A DNA stretch of 22,078 bases from Amoebophrya sp. AT5.2 (GCA_005223375.1 RXOD01004454.1:1-22078); one strand, 5' to 3'; numbered from the stretch's first letter, positions 1 through 9,917 are shown. Notes: generated by a model not told the origin, from the sequence alone. A program made the numbers and translations.

Positions 1-27
1 TCACTATTTTTTGTTCCTCTAAAGCAC

Positions 28-1878
28 ATGGCGGAGGAGGAGATGGAGCGCAACCGGCAGCAGGAGCAGCGGCAGGCCGAGCACGAGCGGCGCGAGCGGA
101 AGCTGCAGAAGCACCTGGAGTCCGTGCTGAAGCAGCAGGAGGGCTACCAGGACTACGCCAAGCTGCTCGACTACGCGGAGGACGTCGCGTTGCCGGGGAA
201 GCGGGGCAGCGGCGGCACGACGGAGCTGGACGCTTTCTTGGCGCGGAACGACGAGAAGAAGATCGTGAAGAAGTTCAAAGACCTGCTGGTGGAGCACCTG
301 AATGCGCCGCCGGCGCGGCTGTCCTCGCCTTCGGAGCCGTCGCCGTCTCGGGAGGAGGAGCGCGAGGACCTGACGCGGCAGGCGCGCAACACGCTGACAG
401 AGACCGCCTCCGCGCTGGAGCGGGAGACCATCGAGCGCTTCCGGACCAAGTTCGGGGCCCATCTTCTGGGGACGAGCAGTCCGCTGCCGCAACCGGTGCA
501 GCTGGGAGACCTAACGCTGAAGAACCTCAAGACGACGATGGCCAGCACGAATGCGATGGAGCGTATCGACCTGTGGAAGCCGGTCTTTTTGGGTTGGCGC
601 GAGTACGTGAAGCTAGAGCAGGCGGAAAGGAGGAAATCCGTGAGCCACATTGCAGTGGCCGCGCAGCAGCCGCCGACCACTAGTATATCGTCAAGCCGTA
701 ACAGCAGCAAGGAAACGGCAGCAGCAGCACCTACGCCGGGGGAGGGTGGAAGACGCACGCCAGTGAACCTGACCACGATAGAAGAAGGGCGAAACGGGCC
801 CCGCGGGAGGGACGTGAACCTGTCGGCGAGCGGTGTCTCGCTGTCCTACACGGGGACCTCGTCGTACGTGAGCGGCTCGTCCTACACGGGCTCAAGCTAC
901 ACATCGGGCAGCTCGTACACTGGATCATCTTCTGCTTCTGTCTCCTACAGCGGTACTAGTAGCTACACTGGGGGTTCAGCGTCGTCGTCGAGCTCCGTTT
1001 TGTCGCGCACACAGCAGTCCAGTGTAGTGGCAGGAGCGGCCGCAGGAGCAGATGCGGGAGTTGTTCCAGCAGGGGCGGTGGAACCTGCGGACGACGGGGA
1101 TCGCGAACTGACCGAGAGCATGCTCCTGAGTCAGAATGCCTCCGGCGAGGACCACGCGCACAACGTTTCACATGACGCAATTGGGGAAACGAAGAAGTCG
1201 CTGCCGACGCCGACCGACTCTGCGGTGTCATCGAACCTGAGCGCCGAGGGAGCTGGTACCGAGCAAGGCAGCAGCCGGCACCACAGGCGCGGCACGAGGG
1301 ACCACAAATCAGACAGGGAGAAAGATGAGCCGGGCGCGCACAAATCCGACCTAGGCGACCGGGACCGGGAGCACCGCAGACGAAAACACAAGCACAAGAA
1401 GAGTGAGGCTGGTGAAGCGGACGCGGACAACGGGAAAGGTGGTGGGAGTGATAATGAGGAAATAACCGGGGCAACCGGTGATGACAGCATGATGAAAACT
1501 GGCGGGACTGAAAAGAGCCGGCGAAAGCACCATCGGCAAACCCACCGAAGCAAGAAAAGCGAGGTAGGAGGTGACGGCAAAGACGCGCCAGAGGGACAGC
1601 ACCAGGAGAAGGAAATTGATAGTGACGTCGAGACGCACAGTCCAAAAGTGCGAAAAAAGCACCACCGAAGACACCACTCAAGTGATGAAGACGGAAAGGA
1701 TCAGAAGGACAAAGAAAGAAAATCCCACCGATCCGACCGGCACGAGCGCCACAAAAGGAAGAAAAGGGAGAAAGGGGATGCGGACGTCAGCGTCAGCATG
1801 ACAGAAACCGAAGAAGAAGAGACGAAAGCGGAGACCGTGGCTGCAAAGAGCGGGACAATATCTCTACAGAATGCCTAG
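28..1878 (+). CDS. Hypothetical low-complexity protein with coiled-coil start and Lys/Arg/His-rich tail
   Basis: I do not recognise a family. From the ATG at 28 the frame is open for 616 codons to TAG. Residues 1-50 are Glu/Arg/Gln-rich and look like a charged coiled coil. Residues 50-210 are the only part with globular-looking composition (Leu, Phe and Trp present). Residues 272-325 are a degenerate Ser-Tyr-Thr-Gly repeat. Residues about 400-600 are a disordered tail of alternating His/Arg/Lys and Asp/Glu runs, as seen in nuclear RNA-processing or chromatin proteins; a nuclear location is an inference from that. No membrane segment is seen. The reading frame is also open from base 1 to the ATG, and the bases before it (T-rich stretch ending in AAAG at 24) resemble a 3' splice site, so this could be the last exon of a longer gene cut by the window edge. 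Coding status is likely; function unknown. Confidence 0.7.
   Translation: MAEEEMERNRQQEQRQAEHERRERKLQKHLESVLKQQEGYQDYAKLLDYAEDVALPGKRGSGGTTELDAFLARNDEKKIVKKFKDLLVEHLNAPPARLSSPSEPSPSREEEREDLTRQARNTLTETASALERETIERFRTKFGAHLLGTSSPLPQPVQLGDLTLKNLKTTMASTNAMERIDLWKPVFLGWREYVKLEQAERRKSVSHIAVAAQQPPTTSISSSRNSSKETAAAAPTPGEGGRRTPVNLTTIEEGRNGPRGRDVNLSASGVSLSYTGTSSYVSGSSYTGSSYTSGSSYTGSSSASVSYSGTSSYTGGSASSSSSVLSRTQQSSVVAGAAAGADAGVVPAGAVEPADDGDRELTESMLLSQNASGEDHAHNVSHDAIGETKKSLPTPTDSAVSSNLSAEGAGTEQGSSRHHRRGTRDHKSDREKDEPGAHKSDLGDRDREHRRRKHKHKKSEAGEADADNGKGGGSDNEEITGATGDDSMMKTGGTEKSRRKHHRQTHRSKKSEVGGDGKDAPEGQHQEKEIDSDVETHSPKVRKKHHRRHHSSDEDGKDQKDKERKSHRSDRHERHKRKKREKGDADVSVSMTETEEEETKAETVAAKSGTISLQNA
841..1002 (+). 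repeat. In-frame degenerate Ser-Tyr-Thr-Gly repeat tract
   Basis: Within the first gene, residues 272-325 repeat short units of the kind SSYTGS/SYTSGS about eight times, with one Tyr every five to eight residues, and finish in a run of Ser. The DNA repeats are imperfect (units like TCSTACACNGGC), so the protein pattern is better kept than the DNA pattern. Confidence 0.7.
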
Positions 1879-3139
1879 AAGTATGCTGCTGCAGCTTGGC
1901 CTCGCGCTCGCGCACGCTCATGGACCGGAATTTTTGTGTAGGACCAAGTCCGTGAATGAACTCCGAACTAGATCGACGGCGATCCTTCGCGAACTCGATT
2001 GATGTTTGATTGTCACGAATTTTTCACATTCACTTCTCGTGTGCTCAGGTGCGCGCTGCTTCCTTCCGCAAAAGTGTTCAGTTCTGCTGTTGTAAGTCTA
2101 TCTTGGTGCAGAATTTGTTGCACGCGAGTCCGTGTCTGTGGAGATGCGATTGGAATGTGTGTGAGATAGAGGTGACTTGACATCAGCAACACTACGTACG
2201 TCCAAGCAAACAAAATAGTCGGCCGCTTCCTTGCGCTTCATGTCAAGGCCCTGATGCGTAGATCTCGCACCTCCGCGGCATGAACATATCCATCTAAGTA
2301 CGTGGTCCGTGCTGGCAATCGCGCTGCAACATGTCTTCTTTTGCTTGGAATCATGTGTGGTATTTGTATTTCTCGACCTCGAGTGCCCAGTGGTATGAGG
2401 AGTTGGTGGTATACGACGCTCAGCTTGATCTTCTAAAGCCTTCGGTTACTCGCTTACTGTCCGTGGTCTCTGACACGACCTACAGGACGAATGGGACCCC
2501 CATAAATTGCCTGCTTGGTTGCAAATTATACAATAAAAAATTCTCTGAAGCCCCGATCACCCCCTTTATACAACGCCGCGGATGAAGAAGGTCGCATGGA
2601 TGTGGAGTCCACAGCTGCAGCTTTTTGTGATGTATAACGTCGTGCGGTTGATGTGGATTGCCCATCAAGCCTTTAGTCACGTCCCGCCGACGGTTACGGC
2701 GCTGTAGCCATGATGTAGTTGTACTGCTTGTACGTTTTCAATTAATTCTTCAATGAATACCCGCAAATGCAGACAAAACAAAGAGCGCGTGCGCGAGCAG
2801 CACATGGACATACTACGAGAACTTCTGAACACCTAGTCATAGTCACAGTCATAGAACTAGAAGGTACGTAGACGTGCTTGCGAGGCTCGGCGACGTTTTC
2901 GACACGTGGTAGACCACTACATGATCATGAACAGACGAGCTAAAAAGCTGCACTGATTTCCGTTCGTCGCTTGTTTTTTAAGTTTACTGTTTATTAATTC
3001 AACTTGCACTAGCACTACAGACGAAGATCATACTTTGATTGCGAACGCGTCTTTTAGCCTCCGAACGTCTGGGTCTGCAGTCTACAGCTATACTTGTTCC
3101 ATTTTTTCCTCACTTACAGTCAGTTCTATCAACCACGGC
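1879..3139. other. Spacer between first and second genes; no supported gene
   Basis: About 1.26 kb of AT-richer sequence. It should contain the 3' UTR of the upstream gene and the 5' region of the next. I see no conserved protein. A T-rich stretch ending in ACAG at about 3102-3118, some 20 bases before the next start codon, has the form of a splice acceptor and could receive a 5' leader exon or a trans-spliced leader. No TATA box or terminator is convincing. Confidence 0.5.
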
Positions 3140-6100
3140 ATGCAGCAGTTACGAAACTTGATGCGGGGCCCTAGCAAGGGAGGTCGTGAGTCTTCGGGAT
3201 CAGGGTCAGCTGGTGAGGGTAGTGCTGGTGGAGGGGCTGCTCGTATTTCGGACCCCAACGCAATGGGCGCCTTCCGCGACGTGAAACAGGTATAGCCTTT
3301 ATCTTCATCATCTAGATCTACTACCTCGTTATCGTTAAACATCCACATGTACATCATTCATCTGCTCATCGGAGAGCAGTGCTCAAACTACATCAAACCT
3401 ACAAAATCAGGTCGTCCGCGCCCAGATCCCTGAGTCGGCTACCACCGTGCTGCTTGGTGAGTGCACCCACGGGACGGAGGAGTTTTACCGCCACCGCGCG
3501 GAGATCAGTAAGTACCTGATCGAGGTGCGGAAGTTCAAGGTGGTGATCGTGGAGGCCGACTGGCCCTTCATGTGGCACGTGAACCAGTACATCCACCGCA
3601 AGAAGGTGAACATGTTCCCGGACAACGTGCGATTCCCGGACTGGATGTGGCGCAACCAGCCCTTCGCGGAGCTGGTCGAGTGGATGCGGCAGATGAGCCA
3701 GACCGACAACGCCTGCTACCTTTTCGGCATGGACTGCTACTGCAAGGAAGAGTCACGCGCGGACCTGCTGCGTTGGCTCGACAACCACGACCCGGCGTTG
3801 AGCAAGGAGCTGCGCCAGACCTGCTTCCCGCGCGAGCGCCCGGACAAGTGGCCCGAAATCCTCTCCAAAATACAGTGGGGCCGGAGCGGGGGCGGCGGGG
3901 GCCGAAAAAATAGTACTAAATCTTCCACTGGTGCATCCTCTCCGCAGGTGATCAGCGGCAGCAACTTGACGCGCGACGAGGTGTACCCGGGAAGCTCGAA
4001 ACTGGATCGGTTCAACGCCGAGCAGAACCTGGAGTGCATGATTGCCGCGGACGAGTACTACACGAAGCAGCGGCTGGAGCCGCCGGGCTCCCAGGCAAGC
4101 TGGAACGCCCGCGACCAGCACATGGCGACCACGATTCTGCGGCTGAAGCACCAGGGCCGCGACACCTTCCAGCTTCCAAAAGGCGAGGCGGAGCTGAAGA
4201 TCATCGTGTGGGCGCACAACTCGCACGTCGGGGACTCCACGGCGACGCCCTCCGGCGGGGTCGACTTCGAGCGGAACGAAACTTGGAACCTGGGCCAGAT
4301 GTGCAAGTCCGTGCTGGAGAACGTCTTCGTCGTGGGCTTCTACAGCTTCTGCGGCGAGGTGCGCGCGGCGAAGGAGTGGGGCCGCCCGGGGCAAGTGATG
4401 CAGCTGCAGCCCGCGTTCGACAACTCGCTCGAACACCAGCTGCACACGCTCTTCCCGAAGAAGAGCGCTTTCGTGGCCCTGGACGCGAAGGCGAAAAACT
4501 GGTACCGGGCGCCGCCGGAGTTCGCGCTCCCGTGCGAGTACGAGTGCGTCTATCCGGGAGTGCGCGCGACGGAGAACTCCAGCTCCAAATCTAAGCTGGT
4601 GTTTGGCGACACCGGTACTGCGTCGCCGGCTGCACGCCGGCCCCCACTGAAATCCTTCACAGCGGTGGAGCGCGTCGGCGATCCCCGGTCGCAGGTGTGG
4701 CGCCTTCGCGCGAACAACTGCAGAGGCAAAGAGTCCTTTCGCTGGAACGACGAGTGCTGGGTTGACGAGTACACCGCGAACCGTTCGGTGTCCGTACACG
4801 CCCTGCCCGCGGAGGTGCTGCAGCGGCTCCGCGCGGACCCCTTGCGGTGGCTGAACTGCGCGCCCGTAATGCAACGCTGGGTCGGTGTCCAGTACCACCC
4901 CGAAACGGAGCTGCAGTCGCACTATGGAGAGATGCTTGCGAGCCAGGCCTACAACCTCCTCATTTTCGTGGACGAAACCACCGCGCTGGACGTGGACCTG
5001 AAGCCGACGAAGTCGAAGTTTGTTGACGCTGATGGAGGTAGTGGGGGGGCGGAGGAGGTGTCCGCCGCGGCGCAAAAGCGGCTGATGCGGGAGTACGCGA
5101 AGCTTTTGAAAGACCCGCCGCAGGGCGTGGAGGCGCACCCGCTGGAGGACAACATCCTCGAGTGGCACTTCCGGCTGACGGGAAACCAACCACCGTACAC
5201 GGGCGGGAGGTACCACGGGGTGCTCGAGTTCCCGAAGGCCTTCCCGATGCAGCCGCCCTCGATCCGCATGCTCACGCCCTCCGGGCGGTTCGAGATCAAC
5301 AAGCGCATCTGCCTCTCCATGAGCGACTTCCACGCGGAATCCTGGAACCCAGCGTGGACGGTCGAAAAGATCCTCGTCGGGCTGATGTCCTTCATGTACG
5401 AAGAGAGCACCGAATCCATCGGCAGCCTGCTGGACGCGTTCGAGACGCGGCAGCGCTACGCCAAGGAGAGCGAGTTCTTCAACCGCGAGAACGAAATCTA
5501 CACGCAGCTGTTCCCGGCAACATCAACGACGTCCTCCTCGTCGGGCGGGCCAGTAGTTGCGGAGATGAACTCTTCGTCGAGCACTTCCGAGGCCGGCAGG
5601 GCGAACAACAAGCGGCCGCGCAGGACCTCGAGCGCGGACGTTGTCGCTGGCGCGGCCGCTACTCCAAAAATGTCTCCCGCGGAGGACCACGAGGAAAACG
5701 ACGGGATTGCGTGTCGTTTTTGTCTTGGAAACGAAGGCTCGCTGGTGGCGCCGTGCGAGTGCCGGGGCACGAATCAGTACGTGCACCTCGCGTGCCTGCG
5801 GCAGTGGCAGAAGTCCGTGATGCTGACCCAGTCCACGCACCCGAAGTTTCAGACGAGGATCGACGCGATCTGCAACATCTGCGAGCGGCCGTTCAAGGAC
5901 AAGTTTCGGCCGAGGGACCGCAAGGAGGCGGTGCTTGAGTTCGCCGGCCCCGAAATGGCGCGGCGGCTGAAGAAGGGGAACCTGCTCGTCTCCTCGGAGA
6001 GGGAGTCGCGGGAGTCGACGGAGGCGATGGAGAAGAACCCGGAGCTGCGCATCCATCTGGAGCATTGGACGTACGCGGTGTACCTGATCGCGAACGACGT

Positions 6101-6671
6101 CGCGGTGCCGAACCCGGGGGAGTCCTCCTCCAGCAACAGCCGGGACGGCGGCGTGCTGGCGGTGAACCTGGTGCAAAAGCTGCCGAACGGGCCGCCGGCG
6201 AAGGTGTCGAACTCGCTGCCGGGGTACCGAACGCGGCAAATCAGCCCGTTGAACACGTGGAACCGGCTCTACAAGAGCCGGGTGGACAGTTTGCGCAGCG
6301 TCGCGCAGGTGGAGCACTTCATCGGCGGCCCGGTCGAGCCGGACGACTGCCTGGCGCTGGTGTTTCTGCCGAAGCTGGACGCGCGGTTCCGGCAAAAGGC
6401 GAACCACGTGCGCAACGGCATGTTCTTCGGGAACTTGCAGACCATCGCGGACCTGGCGGAGATGGCGCACGCAAGTAACAAGGACAACAGGACGAAGCTG
6501 TACATTTTCTGGGGGTACGCGGCGTGGAACACCAGCCAGCTCTTCGCGGAGATCGCGAAGCGCCACTGGGGCCTCGGAGTGGAGGAGTACGACTTCGACC
6601 CACTACCCACCTGGGACGACGTAGTCATGGACGTCTCAATGGCCAAGGAGTCCGAGTACTCCAAAAATTAA
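3140..6671 (+). CDS. Four-domain fusion: erythromycin esterase-like / Ubc6-type E2 / RING-CH E3 / AlgH (UPF0301)
   Basis: Exons 3140-3289 and 3411-6671 join in phase 0 to give 1136 residues, ending in TAA. Residues 60-576 match the erythromycin esterase family: GECTHG (Glu67, His70), EADWP, WAHNSHVGD (His319, His322) and the late motif YHPETELQSHY at 545; these include the family's metal/catalytic-site Glu and His positions. Residues 602-750 are a Ubc6/UBE2J-type ubiquitin-conjugating domain with ILEWHF, YHG, catalytic Cys684 in RICLS, then DFHAESWNPAW. Residues 817-880 are a RING-CH (MARCH-type) finger: Cys818, 821, 832, 834, His842, Cys845, 871, 874. Residues about 925-1110 resemble AlgH/DUF179, with GGPVEPD at 1022 and GYAAW at 1085. 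No membrane anchor is seen although Ubc6 enzymes are usually tail-anchored. The hydrolase substrate is unknown. ATG 3140 is the first Met in the exon 1 frame. One oddity: the HPN-equivalent Asn of the E2 is Ser674. Confidence 0.93.
3290..3410 (+). other. Intron of the fusion gene (GT...AG, 121 bases, phase 0)
   Basis: Donor CAG|GTATAG and acceptor AAATCAG|GTC. The upstream frame hits TAG in the first bases of the intron, while the downstream frame resumes exactly at the residues that lead into the esterase GECTHG motif, so splicing is needed for a complete domain. Confidence 0.88.
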
Positions 6672-7428
6672 CATGAATTCTGTGGTCCTCAGGAGTGCTG
6701 CCAAAAACCCGGAAACTTTGATAACCGAGCAGGCTTTATTTCTTGCATTTACAGGTGGATCCTGTGGTGAAGATGAAGAAGAGCGATGAATAGAATAGCG
6801 TCGTCCGAATAAATGCCGGCACAAAAACTGCTGGGGAAGCCTACGTAGAACGAGGAAGATGAAGGTCGTGTTGAAATAGAAATACAAAGTAGTTTCTTGC
6901 ACTTGTAGAATTATGTACGACCACTAGTGCATTGCAAATTCGACGTACGCCTCTGCGGCAGCAACCGATGACATAAACTGGACAATGGATATGGACGTTG
7001 AATATGATGGTTATGTTCTAGATGTAGATGGACACGGCCACGACCGTCACTGGCGGTGGCTGGTCGTGGATGAAGAAACTTCTTCTTGTTACAGAACCCT
7101 ACAGCAAGGTAGGTTGTGAGACTTCTTCGCGATAAAGACCATGCGTTTGAGGATCAAAGAAAGCGACTCAAACAAGGCGCGCGGTGTTTTCGCTTCCACG
7201 TGCTGGTGCTCGATTCCACGTGTTCTTGGTGCCTCGATTCCCCGGAGGCGGCACCAGTATCTTTTTTGAGCGAGTAAACAAAATAAGTACATGATCGACG
7301 AGTGTTGTTGTTCAGGTGAAAGGACGTTTTTTTTGTAAAAAAATACCAATACGACTACATACAAGCAGAAGGTCCCCAGCATTGATGTGAGCAGCCACCA
7401 GCTCGACGACCATAGTAGCTACGTGAAC
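6672..7428. other. Spacer; no supported gene
   Basis: About 750 bases between the fusion gene and the coiled-coil gene. It carries a GATGAA-like purine run at about 6762-6790 and, near 7326-7346, a T8-G-T-A7 stretch that is an almost perfect self-complementary A/T tract. I see no gene, RNA gene or clear promoter here. Confidence 0.5.
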
Positions 7429-9520
7429 ATGTCCAAGGCTGAGGACACCAAGCAGCAAAGCGGCGGCGGCCCTCGGGCCAGCTTCAACACTTCTGCTTCG
7501 CCGATGAACGCGAAGGCGAACATTGCGCCGGTCGCGGCCCACCAGGCCGCGGCCGGTCAGCAAGCGTCCTCTTCATCGGCTTCGGTCCCCCCGAGTCAGG
7601 AAGCCCTTATCTCCTTCGGCAACCTGGAGGCGGTCGTGCGCACGATAATGGAGAAGTTTAGCACACTGCAGAACGAGGTCGCGCATTTGGCTTCGGAGCA
7701 GAGGGAGCAGGCGAAGAAAACTGATTTTGGGCAGGAGGAGCGACGGATTTTGGAGCAGAGGCTCTTGCAGATGGAGCGGAAGTGGCAGCAGGAACTGAAA
7801 AACTCCGAGCATCGAAGAATGCAGATGGAGGGCTTCGGCAAGGAGTTAGAAACCACGGCCGGGCGAGAACAAAATCTGCGGAAAAAGGTGGAGCTACTGG
7901 AACAAGAAAAAGTGCTACTGCAGAATCTCGTCGAAACCCTGCACGTGCAGATCAGGGAAAAGGTCCCTTGGCGTCCATTCTGGACAATTTCTATCTGGTT
8001 TTGCAGTGTCTTCATTCGTACGTTCATAAGTGCAGCTGTCGAGGCCCCTCGGTACTTACTTCTACTTCTTGTTCTAGCTACGTCTAAGAGAAGCACCCCA
8101 AGACCATGACCAACACCAGGACCTCCTTACATGATTCCTTCAACAACATGATTTATTTTCATCAGATCGGGTCACTCTCTCAGGTTGGGCTTGGCGAGTT
8201 TTCTTCGCTGGAGTCTCGTCTCGCGCACTTCGGCAGCAAGCAGGAGTTGCAGGCGCTGCAGCTTTTGCTGCAGTCTGAGTACACGCGGCGGGAGCAGACC
8301 GAACGGCTGGTGGACCTCGTGAAGCAGGCGGAGCTGCGCGCGGAGGACCAGGCCACGTGTGCCTTTGTGCGCGCGGCCGTCGAGGACGTGAAGCGGGAGG
8401 TCCGCGAGGGCCGAGAGTTCGCCCTCCGCGAGCGCACCGACACGCAGATCGCGTCGCTGGGCCGCTGTTTTCAGGACCTCCAGCGCGAGCTGGAAACCTT
8501 CCAGGAAGTGGTGGACGGTCGCGTGTCCGCGTTGACGAAAAACGCAACAAAGTTCCAAGAGAGCTGCTCCGCGGAGCTGGACCAGCGCGCAGGAAAAAAC
8601 GCGTTCGAGGCCCTGGCGGCGGACCTGCGCGCGAGCTACCCCACGGCCTCGCTCGTGGCGGCACAGCTGGAGGAGGTGCACCGAGAGCTGGGCGACTGCA
8701 GGCAGCTCGCACGGGACTGCGCGACCAGGGTGAACGGGTCGGAGGTTCGCGGCAAATTGCGCGACCTGGAGGAGGCGCTGGCCGACAAGGCGACGAGGCT
8801 GGAAATCTCGCAGCTGCAAAACAGAGTGGAGCAGGAGTGCATCGAGGGACTGGGCAAGCGGCTCGATCGGGAAGTGGAGGACATCGGCGAAAAGGTGGAC
8901 TTCTTCTCCGCTACGAGGGGATCAGATGGTAAGTCAGTGCAAGTCTGTAACTGGAGGTAAGTAGGAGGAATTGGGTCCCCACTTGGGTGGCGAGTGCCGC
9001 GCCGCGCGGTTTCAGAGATGTCCCATTGTGGGCAGTTGTAGCGCCGGCGGGAGGCTACTAGTGAGCGGGAGCCATTGGGAGGGGAAAGGGACGACGCCAT
9101 CGAACTCGAAGCCATTAGCTAGATTTAGATAGTGCCAGAGCATGAAAGCAGGGTAAAGGCGGGACGCTTTTTAGGGGGGCGCTTTATTGCTAGCTGTGGG
9201 GTCGAACGGCAAGGGTTGTCGTCGTGCCAGGCCGGCCGACAGCGGAACGCCGCGTTTGCTCGTACTTGCCAGCTGGTCCCACCATATCCATAAAGGTGGA
9301 GCACTACCTGAACACGGAGGCAGAGCGGGTGCTCGGATACCGCATCTACGACGACGCGATCGAGGAACTGAAAGCCGTCCTGGCGGAGAAGGCGGACAAG
9401 GTCGACCACACCCGGCAGGGGGAGCAGAAGACGGACAAAACGGAGACGGCGCAACTGGCGGAGTCGACGGCGGTGCTGCAGCGACAACTCGAATACGTGG
9501 CGATCACGATTAAGGGTTGA
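7429..9520 (+). CDS. Hypothetical coiled-coil protein, at least three exons
   Basis: Supported exons are 7429-7962, 8184-8928 (or from 8166) and 9273-9520, giving about 508 (or 514) residues if TGA at 9518 is the true end. The start is the first ATG in the frame. Residues 1-65 are Ala/Ser/Gln-rich and probably disordered. From about residue 75 the protein is almost entirely heptad-like, rich in Glu, Gln, Arg and Leu, with no transmembrane segment: a long coiled coil. The family is not recognised; structural, cytoskeletal or basal-body roles are common for such proteins but nothing here proves one. The exon 2-3 joint is strong: donor GTAAGT at 8929 leaves one base, and the acceptor at 9272 supplies two, making GCT. 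The last part (residues about 434-508) stays charged and helical. The 3' end is uncertain because another exon-like stretch follows at 9918. Confidence 0.75.
7963..8183 (+). other. Intron 1 of coiled-coil gene, with two in-phase acceptors
   Basis: Donor AAG|GTCCCT. Two acceptors keep phase 0: TTTTCATCAG ending at 8165 and CTCTCTCAG ending at 8183. The choice adds or omits six residues (IGSLSQ). The 8165 site has the better pyrimidine tract. Confidence 0.7.
8929..9272 (+). other. Intron 2 of coiled-coil gene (344 bases, phase 1)
   Basis: Donor ATG|GTAAGT at 8929; acceptor TACTTGCCAG ending at 9272. A second consensus donor GAG|GTAAGT at 8957 would break the phase with this acceptor. The intron is more GC-rich than others in the window. 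Confidence 0.72.
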
Positions 9521-9917
9521 ACAAGAATTTAGGTCGCTATTAGGTCCAGGCTTAGGCTTGCTGAGAGTTCTCCACCTGCTGGCTCTCCCCTTCAGGGACT
9601 AAGATCGCCAGAGTTCTGACGTATGCCCCGCGAGAAGGCTGCGGCCTCCTGTGTGGGGTTCCACTTGTGTGCTGGTTCTCGGACCAGCTTACATCGAAGC
9701 CATAGGGCGCCAGCGAGTGCCTGGCTACGTAAGTACTGATGTCGGTTCAATCGGAAGAGAGCCATTAGGTGCGCACGAATGGACCCTGAAACATATTTAT
9801 CAGCTACTAGTACTTACCTCCGCTGACGATAGTGACCATGTCCATGGATGCCATCTGAGAACGCTAATGGGAACCGATAACAGCTAAACCTAAACCTAAA
9901 CCTGAAGCAGGACCTAG
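9521..9917. other. Intron-like or 3' stretch after the coiled-coil exon 3
   Basis: About 400 bases, GC content like intron 2 of the same gene. It contains TTAGG-like words near 9529-9556, a GTAAGT word at 9729, and a telomere-like tract at 9884. It ends at GGACCTAG, a usable splice acceptor for the exon-like stretch that follows. An open frame runs through 9651-9887 but shows no recognisable protein. Confidence 0.4.
9884..9903 (+). repeat. Interstitial telomere-like tract (CTAAAC)3CT
   Basis: Three and one third copies of CTAAAC, i.e. TTTAGG on the other strand, related to the TTTAGGG telomere repeat of plants and many algae. It lies 14 bases before a possible splice acceptor, so it might equally serve as stacked branch-point-like CTAAAC words. 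Confidence 0.6.

Noticed and set aside
2331..2585. 84-codon plus-strand open frame starting with ATG in the first spacer
   Set aside because: AT-rich, no family resemblance, no splice context; length is within chance for the region.
3753..6566. Long minus-strand open frames (526 and 347 codons) opposite the fusion gene
   Set aside because: They mirror the GC-rich third positions of the plus-strand gene, have Arg/Leu/Val-heavy low-quality composition and no recognisable domains.
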